The notes beneath the pieces are model-generated. The model ran no database searches. It was not told the DNA's origin and saw nothing but the letters and a program-made list of their open reading frames with translations. From positions 1-64,000 of the forward strand of contig CAZBXL010000012.1 of the NCBI GenBank assembly GCA_964495785.1: a DNA stretch of 64,000 nucleotides. Direction: 5' to 3'. This DNA is from RFSX01 sp964495785. GTDB lineage: Bacteria; Bacteroidota; Bacteroidia; Chitinophagales; Saprospiraceae. Position 1 is the stretch's first letter, and the number at the start of each line of letters is the position of its first letter. The position numbers and the translations under genes were made by a program. This document shows, piece by piece, positions 62,601 through 64,000 of this stretch.

Positions 62601-62900
62601 AAGATCATTGATATCTATATATACAATGATCTCTATTTTGTCACTTAGCGTATATTCTAATGTTCTCTGTATTTCATCATGATCAAATTCAGAAAGCTGT
62701 ATGACTGGCTGAGCTATATTACGAGATTTTCCATACCAGTAGGTTATGAAATTTTCTGTTTCATATCTGGACCAATTATTGAAGTCATTATGATATTGGA
62801 CTCTGTTTTTACCAAACTCCGTATTGATCGCTTGTGACAAGCCATCACCTACACACGACAGGATGATTATTAATGAGGGTATGATATAGCGTAAGCTCAT
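59628..62900 (-). CDS. Large envelope protein: peptidase-like, TolB-type propeller, BamA-like barrel
   Basis: 1090 residues. Sec signal (MSLRYIIPSLIIILSCVGDG). About 40-270 form a domain like peptidase-MA superfamily modules but without an HExxH (LNLPDWFNDGLVNYAGSNWD marks the equivalent helix region). About 290-600 show TolB-like PD40 blades (WHPRKNELSIMYEHRD; DDYVFSASKDGYSDLYVYRS; TPNYSEQQPQMIADKKLLYL). About 690-1090 form a C-terminal outer membrane barrel ending RLYLSLGFDF, whose last Phe fits the BAM signal. This three-part layout is a Bacteroidota family sometimes called TolB-like; function unknown. Stands alone. Confidence 0.82.
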   Translation of the reverse strand: MSLRYIIPSLIIILSCVGDGLSQAINTEFGKNRVQYHNDFNNWSRYETENFITYWYGKSRNIAQPVIQLSEFDHDEIQRTLEYTLSDKIEIIVYIDINDLKQSNIGLEDAFTNTAGITKIQGNKMFVYFDGNHLNLRKQIRKGIANVYLNSILFGTSIQEIVQNALLLNLPDWFNDGLVNYAGSNWDYEIDDELRDLLAHNKKFKKFSKIAEEHPRVAGHSMWNYISETYGSTTIANIIYLTRIHRNLENSFLFITGDDFEKIQKSWYEYYKNQYSLEEGKFALTEDLLQEKLKNKKGVPVSVMKLNPAGTHLAYATHNGGKVKIFLREIATGIEKRIFKKGYKNTFQEADYNYPHIAWHPRKNELSIMYEHRDITYLRRLRLSSDEYEEQTLTEDFQRVYSMDYLNDDDYVFSASKDGYSDLYVYRSDTRGSTRLTEDFFDDLDATVVNYEGQQSILFRSNRTTLSTERQRLDTILPIEQFDVYLLQGLGKKDERTISKLTSTPNYSEQQPQMIADKKLLYLSDQSGILNAYVRDLESGSVTGLTNLERNIILYGASKVGDEWFYSYYDDGNYKVFSSIMDIEAVDVKKTIWKNRFKSNNEEVLIPYQPKDEKQIEITQGNMFQSEYEDPENLIPLEDYLKEEEVSSVFDKYFNNYFSGSIQDGKRVIKYSPMRATVSRTQFRLADFTTRLDNSVLFEGLESYTGNDRELGNPTTGILFKGIVKDLFEDYEIQIGLRIPTTFRGYEYFAVFDNNKNFIDQRFAFYRKAETNVIDPNTFPLARDKRHTFLGLYRAKYPFDIYNSLRLTGSLRFDKYFRLITDAVSFNEPFVNEKRLSLKAEYVFDNSYDISVNIKNGSRVKFYSEIINSFDLDFNNGLNVDLSNGYTGVLGFDARHYIPIFKDAVLALRGAGAVSVGSNRIVYYLGGVENWILNSFDQSIPVPESESFSYKVLAPNLRGFQNNARNGNSYLLTNTELRVPIFRFLGLRKTGMAFLKNFQVAGFFDAGLAWYGPNPNDEENLLNNIQVQSPTENPVIQINARYFRDPLVLGYGFGFRSTLLGYFVKLDYAWGVETREVLDPRLYLSLGFDF

Positions 62901-63320
62901 ATAATTATAAACTTAATGATTATCCTTGAAATATAGTGTAGCTAAAGCCAATACCAGATGACACTTAATAGAGAATTCTGAATATCTAAAGTAAAGTTAT
63001 TGGATTATATCTGCTTATGCTTAAGATATTAAAGTATGTTTTCGAAAGTTAAATTAAATATTGAAACCAATACATACAATTTTGTAGCGGACTCTCAACA
63101 CCAATTTCATCAAATACTCAAAATAGAGATATTGACTTATTTCTAGCAAAACATATGTTTTATTTACAAAATTGGATTTAGAGTATTATATCTTATAATT
63201 TTGCGCTCCCTTTGTAGTTTTTATATCCCCTAAGATCACGACTGTAAACAATCTAAGAAGAACACCGAGTCTTCATCAAACTTGAATATTATTACGATAA
63301 GTCACAAAAACTAAAAGGCA
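62901..63320. other. 420-base intergenic region
   Basis: No gene is seen. It holds the divergent promoters of the 1090-residue protein (minus) and of the TPR protein (plus). Strongly AT-rich. Only the promoter-like site at 63172-63203 stands out. Confidence 0.6.
63172..63203 (+). promoter_or_regulatory. Possible promoter of the TPR protein gene
   Basis: TAATTTTG (63196-63203) matches TAnnTTTG, with a weak -33-like TTG at 63172-63174 and a 21-base spacer. It lies about 118 bases before the likely start. Confidence 0.35.
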
Positions 63321-64000
63321 ATTAAAACCACTATCAAATATCACATATTCGTATGTTTTCTCTTGAGTTTATCTGGCTCAACGAATGTATTCGCTCAGGC
63401 TACTCTGCAGGATAGTTTAGAACAGGAACTCTATAATTCTAAAGCTGATTCTACTAAGTTTCGGTTAATGCTTGAATTAACTGATGAGTTGATAAATATC
63501 GATCTTACAGGCGCCTTAAATTATGCAAGAAAGGCACTAGAACTATCCTTAAAAATGAGGGATAAAAAAAGTGAAGCAAAAGCATCATACAATTATGCCC
63601 GAGTATCATACGAGACAGATGAGAGAGATAAGTCCATAGACTATTACATTAAAAGTGAACAACTCGCAGAGGAGCAAGGACTTAAGGAATTACAAGTATA
63701 TGCCTTAATGGGTATAGCACGATATAATAGGTATGTCACTCAAGATTCTACGAAGACTGTGAATAGTTTTTTTAGGGCTATTGAATTAAGTAGATCGATG
63801 GATTTTAGTTTTGGAATAGCCAGATCACATGCGAAACTCGCTTCTTTTTACACTAAATATAATAGGGTAGATCTTTGTGAGCGATACTTAGATACCTCAG
63901 CTATTTACTATGCTAAAGTTGGAAAACATAATACAATTACTCATTATTATACAGAGGTAGGTGATAAGTTATGGGGTGTCAATCCTAATAAATCGATGGA
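63321..64000 (+). CDS. Secreted or membrane TPR protein, cut by window end
   Basis: Open to the window edge, at least 226 residues. The frame opens after a TAA at 63312 and has no ATG, GTG or TTG before its signal peptide; ATT 63321 gives M-K-T-T-I-K-Y-H and then IFVCFLLSLSGSTNVFAQ, a good Sec signal. TPR-like helices follow (LTGALNYARKALELSLKM, SKASYNYARVSYETDERDKS-type spacing, YYIKSEQLAEEQGLKELQVY). Many such proteins continue into a helix-turn-helix or histidine kinase domain; that part is outside the window. Confidence 0.7.
   Translation, partial: MKTTIKYHIFVCFLLSLSGSTNVFAQATLQDSLEQELYNSKADSTKFRLMLELTDELINIDLTGALNYARKALELSLKMRDKKSEAKASYNYARVSYETDERDKSIDYYIKSEQLAEEQGLKELQVYALMGIARYNRYVTQDSTKTVNSFFRAIELSRSMDFSFGIARSHAKLASFYTKYNRVDLCERYLDTSAIYYAKVGKHNTITHYYTEVGDKLWGVNPNKSM

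Noticed and set aside
1..64000. CRISPR array, prophage, insertion sequence or rRNA/tRNA genes
   Set aside because: No regularly spaced direct repeats, transposase, integrase, phage genes or RNA gene signatures were seen on either strand.

Overview
The window is a 64 kb piece of a draft, AT-rich Bacteroidota chromosome. It contains five runs of exactly 100 N, which look like scaffold gaps, and four or five genes are cut by them. The assignment rests on a mutY-ssb-gldE-gldD cluster of gliding / type IX secretion (T9SS) genes, two secreted proteins with T9SS C-terminal sorting domains, a split transketolase, an RprX/RprY-like two-component pair, and TAnnTTTG promoter boxes where Shine-Dalgarno sites would be expected elsewhere. 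A marine or environmental Saprospiria/Chitinophagia-like lineage is my guess. No rRNA, tRNA, CRISPR array, prophage or transposase was seen.

Layout. 1-6.3 kb (minus): gldD (partial), gldE, ssb (cut by a gap), mutY, an ECF sigma factor, an LptF/G permease and tgt. 6.4-12.5 kb: an MtfA-like membrane protein without its zinc motif, a T9SS-sorted secreted protein, then a minus-strand group (thioredoxin-fold protein, VanY-like peptidase lipoprotein, large conserved protein of unknown function, RidA-fold lipoprotein). 12.7-16.8 kb: a three-gene efflux operon (adaptor, MacB-type permease without its own ATPase, TolC-like channel). 16.8-25.9 kb: GIY-YIG-like protein, methylmalonyl-CoA epimerase, histidine kinase/response regulator, ftsH, rsfS, birA, cinA and a 2-oxoacid dehydrogenase E2. 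25.9-33.6 kb: a TPR/propeller/OmpA envelope protein, glpK-glpF, a putative beta-barrel protein, rnhB and a secreted gluzincin. 33.7-37.6 kb: a T9SS-sorted von Willebrand A protein divergent from an ECF sigma/anti-sigma pair. 37.6-44.7 kb: MBL hydrolase, polyprenyl synthase, aspS, membrane protein, odhB-type E2, MarR. 44.7-48.2 kb: two glycosyltransferases and wecB. 48.3-49.05 kb: a UPF0175/DUF3368 toxin-antitoxin pair whose toxin frame is broken by a stop codon. 49.1-55.3 kb: MlaF/MlaE-like transporter genes, a cystathionine gamma-synthase/lyase, a DinB-like protein, an intergenic region with two inverted hairpin repeats, the split transketolase and hup. 55.4-63 kb: peptide-type ABC genes (permeases and binding protein, no ATPase) and a 1090-residue propeller/barrel protein. 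The window ends inside a TPR protein.

Most of the window is housekeeping and envelope biology. The parts most worth a second look are: the nonsense-interrupted DUF3368 toxin; three genes whose coding signal runs upstream of any ATG/GTG/TTG; an aspS terminator-like hairpin inside the start of the next gene; a pair of inverted palindromic repeats near 52.4-52.6 kb; two enzyme families missing zinc ligands (Tgt and MtfA-like); and the VWA/sigma/anti-sigma locus, where the effector and the anti-sigma factor carry the same type of domain.
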